From NCBI GenBank assembly GCA_020055645.1, contig CM034549.1, forward strand, positions 29,161,930 to 29,225,929: a DNA stretch of 64,000 bases, read 5' to 3'. The notes under the pieces are model-generated. The model saw nothing but the letters and a program-made list of their open reading frames with translations, was not told where the DNA came from and did not search any database. The translations under genes and the position numbers were made by a program. The DNA is from Tomocerus qinae. Taxonomy: Eukaryota > Arthropoda > Collembola > Entomobryomorpha > Tomoceridae. Shown piece by piece: positions 38,801 to 50,400 of the stretch (positions are counted from its first letter, which is position 1; each line of letters starts with the position of its first letter).

Positions 38801-41800
38801 GTAAGGGTGCTACATCTTTTTCCTCTTAATTCTTGATGACTTCATAATTAGTAGGATGTTAATCTATATGAAGTAGTAATGTCATTATATCCTACGAGAA
38901 GTTTGCATGAAGAAATGTGGTCAGATATTTTATTTAGTTAAACTGCATTACGTAGACTAGATCATAAATACACACGAGAAGTTCATAAATATCAGTATCT
39001 TATCAGTTATGCATAACAGTATGTGTATAGGTGTCAAAAGATTCTCTAAATGTTGGAGAAGTTCATACATAATCTTATTAGGTAGACATACTTTGAGGTA
39101 GATAATGTATAACCATAGCCGCTAGGGATTTATATTCATTATGGCATCTTAGAAGATCAGGAAATATTAAATGGATCTTTAGGCAAGTAATTAATTGTAT
39201 TGACAGTAGCTTGCTTTTGAGTTTAGACTGAAGATACATAGCATGTCTACATGGTAATGTATTAAAGTCGGTATGCACATGAAGTGTGAAGTGGGGAGAA
39301 TAATAAGTGCTTAAAAGCTCATAGGCTCTATGCAATTTATTTGGCTGAGGATTCATGTGGGGTGGGTTGGGTTCTAACTGGGCATAAAACAACAAAAGTA
39401 TGATTTATGTGCTGCATTGCAATAACCATGAAAAGCCATCATACATAAAATAACCAACTGGTAAATTTCGAGCAAAAGCATCATTCACTTGAGCAGTAGT
39501 ATCTTTATGAGTGAAGGTTGGGAAGATGTACGGATATGCAGGGTATTATCCATAATGTTTATACTGACACTGCTCCTACAGTCCAAAACCAACCATTATC
39601 TATTTAAATGTTTCTTTGATGAGAACGAAAGCAGTAGCTGGGCACGGAGGAACGTTTTATTTGTATACTTAGGTGGTTATGTAAGCTTTTTTAATGCAGA
39701 GTAAACTGAACGGGAACAGGCTATAGTTATGTATATACAATGTGTATGGACCTAAGATGAAGCTGTGTTCTGTCTAGGCAATGATGATGAAAGGGTGTTG
39801 ATAGTAAGTAACTGTATTTAGCATAAGAACCTATTTTTAAACTAGAAGAATCTGTTTTGAGAATGTAGTCGTTTGCGTAGAGAGAATGATGTTAAAAAAT
39901 AGAATGTACATATTTTTTACTTGACGATCTTCATTAGTGTTAGTGTTGAGCTAGCCGTGTCGCGTGTATAACTCAGAATGGAATTGTTCAGCTACAAGTT
40001 CACCTTTAATAAAAGTCTATACAATTGTTGGGTACTAAATTTCAAGTCGCAGACAGATGAAATAATATCTGTAAATGGATAATTCTCTGAAATTAGTCAC
40101 GTTGTCAACACAAGTGCTTGGGATTTGAGACTTTCAGTCTGTCGTCTGACGTGTGTTGTTGTTTCGTGTCTTGTGTGGTCACATAAGGGCAGAAGCTTTG
40201 CAAATGCGACCAAGGTTTACTCATTCCTCGTGCTCGTATGTTGTGATGCTGCTTGTTGTGTTACTTATCATTAGTTAATTCTGTTAAGTAGACCACACCA
40301 ACAGATTTGCAAAAAAAGGAATAGGCCACACGATGTGGATTTTGCAATTTTTCTGAGGCGTTCCTAAACTGTTCATACTTATTAACTCTCTGACTGAACA
40401 TATTACAAGGTGTATGAACTGATGTATATGCATAGATTTAAGGACTGTAGGCTTTAGCCGAATATACCTGTCTGTCTACAACCTCGTTGATTATATATTT
40501 CTCCTGAGTAAGTGAGCTGTAAGGCTAAGGCTGCAAAAGTGAGAGTGACTACTCAGACTCTGCTGACATGACGGTTTGGTGACGAGGATTTGTTTTGAGC
40601 TGAAAGTGACAGTTTTGGCACCTTCATGAATGTGGTATGGTATTACTATGACCTGGTTAGTTAGTTTGCTTAGTTGATTTTGTTGTTAGCTACTAGCTAT
40701 GTAATTGTAGGTTTAACAGCCATGTTAAAAAGTTAACTGTATTGTCGTTTTAAGCCTGTGGTTAACAAACCCACATTGTTATCATTTTTATTTGCACTTT
40801 TATGCATTATTTCCCTCTGAAGTGTTCCTTACTTGCTTCTTGTTAGTTGCATTTTGTTAGCATTTACAATTTGCATTGTTTGGGAGTTAAACGCTAGGAG
40901 TATTTCCGCATTTAATTACTCAAGTATTACTTATTGTGTACTAAGTTTGCATGTTTCTTTCTTGTTTAGCTTCTGCTATCTGTTCACTAAAAAGTTGATT
41001 TACCTCTCAGTTTTAGCTAAGGGTAAAACAAAGATATTGGAAAAGAAGCTGCAGGCAGTATAAAAGTTGGTTACATCGTATGGGATTTTTGTGCTACATT
41101 CTGGTGCAGTAAAACGCAAACTACGCATTCAATCAATTCAGTTTAACTATTGGAAAACAATTCAACACAGCTTGTAATGAATTTAATGATACCATATAGA
41201 AAGGGAAAATTGACTTATTGCACCTTTAAGACCTCCTCCTATGTACACAGCTTTTGTTTACATTGTTTAGAGGGAGAGTTTCCTTTTTCATTTAAATGTA
41301 TAATAGGTACCTATACATATCATGTGTCATTTTATCATATTATATTATTACAGCTGTAATTATATATGGAGATGCCTTTTTATCTAATGAAAAGTTAAAA
41401 ATAGGGTCAGTCTTCTTAGGTTTTGCTTTAGTTAGGAAAGCACTCTTCGTATTTAGTTTCCATTATATTTGTTCATGTAAGTTGGCTTACACTATTGATT
41501 GTACATGCATCTGTGTAAGTACTGTTTGATTCTTCTACTATTTCATGCATGTACTTATGTGCTTAAAGTTGAATTGCAACCAGATGATTACGATTTCATT
41601 TTCACAGCTTTGGGATTTAGTTACCAACCATAATCTCCACTTCTTGAAAAAACTGGGTTGATATAACATTGCAGCTGAGCTGACCCATTGAATGATTTCC
41701 AGATGCAATTGCTTCAGGTTTTCCTGGAGTTTCAATTCCGTCGTGTTTGTATTGCACAATGCTTTTATACTGACGAGTTAAAGTGATGGAGCAAATTGTA

Positions 41801-44800
41801 CTTATGCAGCATGTTATGTAAATCCGTATAATAGCCAAGTGTTGTTAACTGAGCTGGGATGTTTGCGTCACAATTTTTACTTTTTAGACAATAGAGGAAG
41901 GATAGGATATAATGTAGTTAGTTGAATTGAAGGCTAATGTTGATATATCGTAATCAGTCCTTTTATCTATTATGTCAGACTAAATTGAATTTAGAATGTT
42001 TGCTGCATTTGTGTGTGGATGCATGTCTAGTATCAAATTTCAAACAGTTATATAATTGGTTGTTTATTTAAACATTGAACAATAAAAGCTATCTCTATCT
42101 TTATGGGTTTATGACTAGTTTGTGTGTATTAATGTTGTTGTGAGTGGTAATGCATGTTCACAGTACCAAGAATTAATTTGGCCCGTGTGTTGTCTACATG
42201 ACTAACACTAGGCAGACTTTGACTTTTTGACTAGATGCAAGGATAGTTGGATTAGAGTATGCAGGGTTTATTATCATATTTATTATTACACACTATGTAT
42301 ATGTGTAATTCTATCGGGTGAATGTCTCACTTACAGAGTTAATTATCGAGTCTATTCGTTGTACCGTATCCGTGTATGAATGTAGAAAGTAATTATTTTG
42401 TGACTTGTGAGTTCTATTCCGTCACTGGGCATTCACATTTCTAGTGACACTTTTCGAGTTGAGGACAGGGAGAGATGTTGCACTTATATGCTGTAAGCTA
42501 GTAGGTTAACTTTCATATGTATATGATAAGGTAAGATGGTAGTCTGCTATATATACGTCTGTCTACATTTTCTATAAATACTACTCCATATTACAGAATA
42601 TGTACATGTGTGACTCACTAGAATGCCATGAAGTGCATGTGTGTATAATACTTTGTTTAAGTAGTTTTCTCAGGGAGCATTTGGTTAATTTGTATATGCT
42701 GTTGTAGTTGTAGCTTGCTTATCAGGATTGAACTCTAATCAATGCAGTGAATTGTAAAACTGAAATGATTTCGTCAAGTTATCAACGTTGCATGTAGATT
42801 GTATATTGACGTGTCCTGTTTATCTTTACGTGCTTGTAAAGGTTGTTGTTCAATGTATGTGCATGTATTTATGGCGTTAGTTTTGTATAGCTGACTGATG
42901 TCAGAACCGATACGGGGCAAGTGTGATGGTAATTGGTTATCTCCAAACGTGATAAATCGGGAGGGAGTTAGTGAGGTAAAAAGACCCTGTCGAAAATAAG
43001 TATGTAAATGTAAATAGATAAGCAAGAGCGACTACTGCATAAGTCATTTTATCGGTATAGGAAGGCATAAATGCTGGAGAGCATTGGCTGTTGTAGAAAT
43101 TCATGTGTACGCAGACTTGAAAAGCTCAGAGGAGGATGATCTTTCCTGGCGGAGAGAGAAGCCTCCAGATTTCTATCCGCTTTAGTTCAGTTTCAGTTGC
43201 CAATATTTTCGAATAGTGTCTCTGAGCCTTCAAAATGGATATTCGTTTAGCTGTTTCAAATTGTTAGTATCTTACTAATTCTTACACTCTGTTATGGCAC
43301 GTCGTTGACGATGTAGTACAGCGACAGATATTACGTAATTTTGAAGTTCTTCGGCCGCAGTATACAAGTTTTCGTCGGTTATTGATGTAAAGTTGTAGAA
43401 ATACGACTGCTGAGAACAAAGAACGTACGTTGGAGTAGGTAGAGAAAAGTTCATTGAGGGCAACAGCGATTGGCGATAAATGTGAGTTAAAAATGAATAG
43501 TTTGTTTTTGAGTTTAAATCGAGTAAAGAAAAGGGAAAGAAAGGAGGTGGCTGTTGCTAAAGTAAAGTAGGTAAGAAAGTCATCTAGAGATCGGTGTATG
43601 GCAATTATAGAGTGGGACGTTTTAGGTTGAGATTTTGTGCGTCGCAAGTGTGGCAAAGGAATGGAGCATGATGACGGAGTTTAAAGATTTTCAGAGTGTG
43701 TTAGTTAGTTTAGTTCGCAGTTAAGTTTAGTAGTGTTGTTATATATTGGAGAGAGCGAAGACGAAGGAAAGGAAGACAAGACAGCATCTTTGGAGTTGGC
43801 TTGGCGTTGCGTTGATTTTGGTTGGCACTTGCCTTGGCACAAGACGTTTGTTGGGGAGACTTGACTACTTGACTTGACTCGGTCGGTCGGAAGAAATGAA
43901 TGCTACAGAATCCAGTATTATTATGTATATTATGTGGAGTAATGTTGTAACTATGCAGTAGCTGTTGTTTGTGTATTGGTTGACTATGACTCTGCGAGTG
44001 AGATGAGATGAATCTGTGGTGCAAGAGATGCAAGTGAGTTGCTTCGTTTCGTATGAATGTGTACTATATGTGGAAGGAAGAGGCAAAAAAACTGTTGAGC
44101 GTATTTTTAGTCTCAGGGTGAGAAGATGGTGAACTGAACAGAGTGACTAAAGTTGAGTGAGTGACTCTGACTCTGTGTATAGTTCCCTGAGAGAGAGTTG
44201 CTTTGAAGTTCTACTTCGGTTCGGTTCTGTCTGTCTCGTCTGAGTTTTCACATTGTACATATTTCCCTTGTATTTCTAATAGAATCTGTATGAGGAATTG
44301 ATTGGACATTTACTTGGAGTGTTAACTTGGGCTTCTCTAATAAGGGAACACTTTGCCTTATCTCTATTCAATTTGGAGCTTATATTTTACTACTGGAGGG
44401 CAGAAATTCATTTGTCTTGTTTGTGAGTGCCCGAAATTCACATCGTGCCATCATCATCAACCATCTAAGTACCTATCTACTAGTTCAACGACGACACGAT
44501 ACGCCATAACTATTGTTACCGATACAAATATACAGACGACGATACTCTGTCAACTTAGACAACTCTCCAGCTCATCGTTAAATATTTTTATTACCTATGT
44601 AGAAATATCCGATACGATAGGAGGATTTATATTATATTGTTGTACATCGTGCTTTGTACTTGTTGACTGAGAGTTCCGGGGAGATATTTTATAAGAAAAG
44701 AAGTTTTGACGATGTCTGGAATCTGAAACATTATTGTTGTAGCTGAATGGTGGCTTTGTTTGAACAAGACTGTGCATTACTATCGATAACGACCTAAACC

Positions 44801-45357
44801 ATAGAATATTTATTTGTTCAAAATATCAAACTCATTATTCATATTATTATTATTATATCTAGAATATAGATAGTATTTCTTATGATATTTTCTTTTTGTA
44901 CTTGTACTTGGAAGAATGTAGTAAGCGAGTGTTCATTGTCTGTGTTGGTTTAGTATTGTACGGAGAATTGACCTCGATGAAGAGGAAAATCCTGTGCTTA
45001 TAATAATAAATACTCATGAGTAGAGTATGTAGAAGACTAGTTGCACTAGTAGTGTATAGATACATATGTTTATTGTGAAGAATTAGTAATCGGGGAATCG
45101 AGAGGAAGCGGTTTTGTGTTTGTACTAATACGTAGTAACAAAAAGTAAACTCCTGTCTTTAGAATTTAACGAGACGAATCAAAGAGCGAGTGTGGATTTT
45201 TTTGTTATGAGGTAGGGAGCCAATAATTGTGCTTATGTTAGTTAATAGCTAAGCGTTCACGACAAGTGCCAACTCGCAAAATTGATCTAAACTGAAGAAA
45301 CGGCAAGGGCTGCGTGTGCAGCTCCTTGTTTATATTTTGACACTGTTTCTTTCCACT
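38801..45357 (+). other. Intron / alternative promoter region of the kinase gene
   Basis: No coding exon is recognisable. The + strand G excess continues (42841-42900 has 17 G and 5 C). Since a second, much larger N-terminal exon begins at 45358, an alternative promoter and 5' untranslated sequence probably lie between about 43 and 45.3 kb. No core promoter element could be assigned with confidence. Two - strand frames of 124 and 107 codons at 43282-44033 are low-complexity shadows of this skew. Confidence 0.4.
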
Positions 45358-47415
45358 ATGAGCTCAACCTCCGGAGGTTGTCCGCCACCGTCGAGACCTC
45401 GGAGGAATTTTTACGGTAGATCTGCAACAACCAGTGTCACTCAGCTTCTGAGCGAGTCTGATGTTGTGAAGACTTGTACAAATCTAATTCATCGCCTGAC
45501 AACGAAAAATCTTATCACACCTCGCACTAGCGACTACTCAACCTCGTCAAATTCTAGTAGTAATTATCTAAGTCCGTCAACTGCCGCAATGAGGGCGAGT
45601 AATAATAATCCTCCAGATTCTCCTAGTGCGGATCTCAGGTCCCACTTAGGTCGGAAAAATTCGTCAGGCTCAATCTGCTCAAATCCATCCGACTCGTACA
45701 CTTTTGTGAAGTACAAACCACCTTTACCTACAAACCACATTTCTAGTTCTAATCACAATAGTTCGAATACACATGGAAATATCAACGGCTCTTTGTCTAA
45801 TGGTGGTGGGAGTGGTGACTCTACATACTCAAGAAGCAACGGGACTGTGAAAGGGAACTTCTCATATTTTGGAAACGATAGACTTAAGGAACTGGAGCAG
45901 AAATTCTCAGACAGATATAGTAGGTTATTTGGTCCAGGGAGTGGGAGTTCAACAGTGAACACAAGTGGGACCCTGAGTTCAGCTTCATCAAAAAGTGGCT
46001 GGGGTGAGGGGTGTGAGTCCACGAGGGACTCTCGAAATAATCTCCGAAATCGAAATGGTCTTGTTGACGATGCCGATGATTTCCGTGGCTATGGACTGTC
46101 AAAAAGTGCGAGTACGACTTGTGGGGGTGGCAGGTCCACATCAAATTACACTGGGGGTGCGACAAGTAGCTACTCAAGTTACGGTCTAGGGGGTACCTCT
46201 GGAGGTGACAGCAGTTGTTCGACTAGCAGTGCTGGAGGTCGTCACGGGTTGTCGGCAAACGCCAATTCAACAGCGACACAGCGAAGCACACATGATTTCT
46301 CAAGAAGAAATTATGGTCTTGCCAAAAGTGCGAGTAGTAGTGTGATTCAAGACTCTGGATTGGGAGGGAGTTGCACAAGTTTAGCTTCCAGTCATGCGAG
46401 CACAGGAAAATATTATCCATACTCAACAGGCTACACTTCTGGACGACTCTACAGCTCTAACTCTCATTTGCTTGAGACGGTGCCAGAGCAGAGATCTAGA
46501 AATGGATATCGAGACAGGGACAGGGCTAGAGAGTACAGCACGAGCGTCGCTAGGTCAAACACGATGAGTAACATAGATAGAACGTCAGATGACTGTAGAG
46601 AAGAGAGTCAGATAAGTAGGGGTACTAGTCGCTATGAAAGTACTGCGAATTTAGAGGATGAGAGTGCAGGAGGCGGGTCTAGTCAGAGAAAAAGTTCCTA
46701 CAAACTTCCCTCCCGATATTATTACAGACGTTACCGTCACAAGTCTTCCTATGTTCCTAAAGAGGCATCTCCCTTGTCTTTTACTAATCAGAAAACGAAT
46801 GGTGAGGATGACGACAATAATAATGTCAATAGTTCCTCTGGCGGTGCTGGTGTTGGTCCGGGCGGCACTGCTACGAGCAAAGATTATGGACTGGCGGGAG
46901 CATACAATAGCAACACGGTTGTATCCACATCCCATGTGTTGGCCTATGATATTACTCCTAGGAATAAAACGTTGAAAGATGCAGAGGAGCTTTTGAGCGG
47001 GGGTGGAGTAGGTCCTGCTGGAAATGCCAAAGATAACATGGAGGACGGCGAGAAGGAAAATTCGGAGAGTGATGTTGACATTGCTAGGAAGAAAGAGATC
47101 GAGGAGCTTATTCGAAAGTATTCAGGCATGACTTACACTTCCAGCAAATATGTTCAGCTGAAAACAGCAGCTCCGGCTGCTCCTCCAGAAGATAAAGATC
47201 TTTCCAGTAGTATTTGTAATGGCAGTGGCCCCAATAGTAGCGCTGCAACTAATCCTCCGTCTTCTACTTCGAATGCTCTTACGCATAGTAATACTAGTCA
47301 GAATTTGAATCTTAATAAGAGTCATCAACTCATCTATGGGGACGGTGCCGAGCATCGCACCTTCACCAAAAGTCATAGGGTTCCCAAAGAAAATGCTGTG
47401 ATATATACCGACAAT
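45358..47415 (+). CDS. Doa: Long-isoform N-terminal exon, 686 codons, Ser/Gly/Asn-rich
   Basis: ATG at 45358 is the first ATG in the frame; the stretch upstream to 45286 is open but lacks ATG. The exon ends in phase 0 at donor GTAAGT (47416). The product is mostly disordered Ser/Gly/Asn/Thr sequence. Within it are more conserved-looking islands: a basic start, a helical segment [18 protein letters not shown], two near-copies of YGL-S/A-KSAS, a DSGLGGS segment resembling a beta-TrCP phosphodegron, an Arg-rich [13 protein letters not shown] stretch, and a charged helix [14 protein letters not shown] near the C end. No catalytic domain is visible. Phase 0 fits only the downstream exon at 49612. 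A separate single-exon gene is unlikely because the frame reads through a good donor into only 16 intronic codons before a stop. Confidence 0.8.
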
Positions 47416-50400
47416 GTAAGTTTTCTTTTCAGCTCTTATTGTGTGTGTATCTATTTACACTAACTTTTAGTTCTATACAATTAGGACTTTATTAGCAGTA
47501 GCTATTTACTGTCAGGTAGGAAAATGACTTGCTAATTGAGTATTAGTTTACGAGAAAGGAAAACGGACGTAGCATCATCATGCTAACTTGCATTCACAAC
47601 AATTACTAAATAGCGACATGTTTAACGTTCCTCTACTGAGAGAAATTAGACACATGTCTTGAGAGAGAGCAAATGAAACATTTTCTCGTTATCTCTCTAC
47701 CTTGGCTATCAAGTTGGCTTTTCATGGTTGCATTGTGTTTAGCATGGGGTTGGGGACAGTGAAATGAATAATTAGCAGCGAAATTCCTTCATGACATTCA
47801 TCCACATGCACATGCATTCTAAATTCCAATCCAATAAAGGCAATATAATGAGGGTGGATTTGGATTGGATTATAGCACAAGCATAGTAAGATGATAAAAT
47901 TTACATTTTTGAGCAAAGATTTGGAAGCGCGTAGGTGGGAATGGCAAAAGTCATGTAGTTAGTCTTATAATTGTGTATACGTAATGAATATTGTACGTAT
48001 GTGTATGCAGGGTTTTATTGTAATTGTAATAATGGTATGCGATGATGACATGCTATCGCTATCCTTTCAGTTGTTGTTGCCTATTATGTAGCCGAGAAGT
48101 TGAGCATTGTGAGTAATGTATAAATGTAAACAATGCGTGTGTTCCCGTTATATGGAAAAAGAGGCGATGTGTTTATGCTAGCTAAAGAGTTAAAAGACAG
48201 AGCACATGCCACATGCCTTCGTAGTAGTATCATGCAATGCGATGCAGGAGGTTCGTTGTTTTTATGACTATTAGTCTACAGTACAGTTGCCTTTTTGCTC
48301 AACCTCGCGTTTCCTCGTCTTTTGCTCAATGCACATAATTTTCTTTGATTTTTATGGGTTTAATGTGTTGGCAAGTAGAAATTAAAATCATAAAATGATG
48401 GCAAAGGAAGGAAGAAGAGATGGATAAAGTTTACAGCTTAGTTAGTGCAGGACATAATAGATTACAAGAGTCCATTGTCAGTTAGGCTAGGCACCTGCTT
48501 GCTTTGCTATTAAATAGGTAAGTATAGTTAATTAGTTATTGAGATTTAACAACAGGGTGGAGTACATAAAACAATCTACTCTTTAATGATATGCATAATA
48601 TTATGCATGTGTGTTATAAAACATATGTATCACATGAGAGCTGCTTTTTTAAGAAAGCAAAGGGCAGAGCGAGATAAGACAAGATAGATAGAGTTTTTTG
48701 CATATTTATAATACGGCATTGTTTGTCAGTATAGACTAGTAGGTAGGGTGCACTGAATAAGGACAGGTAAGTTTGCGATACAAAGCAAAGCATTGTTTAT
48801 TTACATGTGTAAGTATATAGTTGTGTGTATGTATGTAGTACATATTTATACTACGTACGTCTTGTATGTGATTGTATGATAGAAAGATAGAGATAGGTTA
48901 ATGTTAAAGAACAGACGGAACGAGGAGGTTGAGAAGGTCAAATGTTTTATTATGTACATAATACATAAAATGTAGATGTGCATACACATACAGACTCATG
49001 CACATAGGTATATTATGTAAATGTAGCTATAGAGGTAGTCAAAGAAGGAGTCTCTTCTCCATCATCTATAGGCAATGCAGAGATATATATTACAGTTAAA
49101 GAATGATTAGGGCAATAATTTTGTAGGCTAGGTTTAATATAATGAATAATGAATTATAAATAAAAAAGAACAATCCTATCGTTGGTTTCCCCTCTTGTTT
49201 TTGCTTTTCTCGGATGTAACGAACGGTCGTTGGTTAACGTACGTGATGAACGAATCAAAACGAACGTGTAATCGAATCACCTGAATTACCTTACTGTGTC
49301 ATTTGTGTGCTGCTGTTGCGGTTCTCTCTCTCTCTCAATCGTCGCATCTCTCCCTATCGACCGACCCTATTCTGCCCATCATCACCAAACAAATATGAAT
49401 TCTGACCTGGCTGTCCTGTCCTGCCGATTGTTCAATTGATGCTGTTTGGCTGGCTGGTGTGACGACGATCTCTGTTGGTGGCTGATGTGTTCCGGTGGTT
49501 GTCTCTTGTCGTTGGCTGGAAAACGATGAATGATGGATGGATGGATGGATGGATGTTGATGAAAATAAAATCTGTGATGGAATTGGATGAATTGGGCTGA
49601 TATGATAACAGAGCTCTCATGCTCCGTCCGTTGAAGATGACGATGATGGACATCTGATATACCGAAACCACGACGTGCTCCTTGATCGATGTTCGTGACT
49701 AGTGCCATCTTAGACATTTAAATTTTATGAGTACCTATCAGTGATACATTTCATAAGTCTCTATAAGTACTTAGACTAGGACTTTCCGCAACAATCTTAT
49801 TTATATGTATATATACTCCAGTATAAAACTACTTTTAATTATACAAGAGCAATATTTTCAGTTGTGGGAAACATTTTTATAGTCTCAGTCTTCTTATTTA
49901 CTTAATTAAGTACTCTATATAATATATTATTATTATAGCGAGTAGAGCCTTTGGTTAGTTAAACGAAATGAAACCCTTCCGCTATATTCTACTACTGTAC
50001 TCCTCTTTATTCACGGTACAGTTAGACTCAATTACATTTGCCGTCCTTCCTTTTCCTCTAGTTACTTATGAATACAGTCTATTCTGATTCGTCTTTAGTC
50101 CTTGTCCTGGTTGAATATTTATTATACAATCTGAGATTAACTATACTTATGAATGCTCTATATATAAACTATGTAATTGTGCTCCATACTCTGTGGGGCT
50201 ACAGTTCGGGGGTTTTCCTCTTGTTTAACTTGCTCCTCAGTTTATTCTCTTTTCGTCGGAAAGAAATAGAGTTTCGCGGAAGGAATACTTCTTTCAGTTG
50301 AAGTAAATCGGGTTGAATTGGATTTGAATATATAAGTACTGATATTAGCTCTTTGATGTTTTCAGATAAGATTATGGACACTCTTGGCGAGGGAACCTTT

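Larger units (their letters stand above)
47416..49611 (+). other. Kinase intron (2196 bp)
   Basis: This runs from donor GTAAGT at 47416 to acceptor AACAG at 49611. It is non-coding and G/T-skewed over most of its length, with a palindrome at 48591-48608 and a GATG microsatellite near its 3' end. The branch/acceptor area is purine-rich and lacks a clear polypyrimidine tract; a CT run at about 49324 lies too far upstream. Confidence 0.75.

Noticed and set aside
39779-39804. Micro-exon reading NDDERVLI before a GTAAGT donor, as the kinase acidic/HLIY exon
   Set aside because: The phases do not fit, and a full, correctly phased GHLIY exon exists at 49612-49690.
43282-44033. Antisense frames of 124 and 107 codons
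   Set aside because: They lie in strongly G-skewed DNA, where antisense stop codons are depleted. They have no recognisable domains and low-complexity composition.
45316-45357. Extension of the long exon to a GTG start with a signal-peptide-like sequence
   Set aside because: GTG is not a normal eukaryotic start; the first ATG in frame is at 45358, and a secretory signal makes no sense for this kinase.
49382-49717. 111-codon antisense frame over the GHLIY exon
   Set aside because: The + strand encodes the diagnostic kinase motif here. The antisense frame is His/Gln/Ser low-complexity sequence produced partly by the GATG repeat, and its length is within chance.
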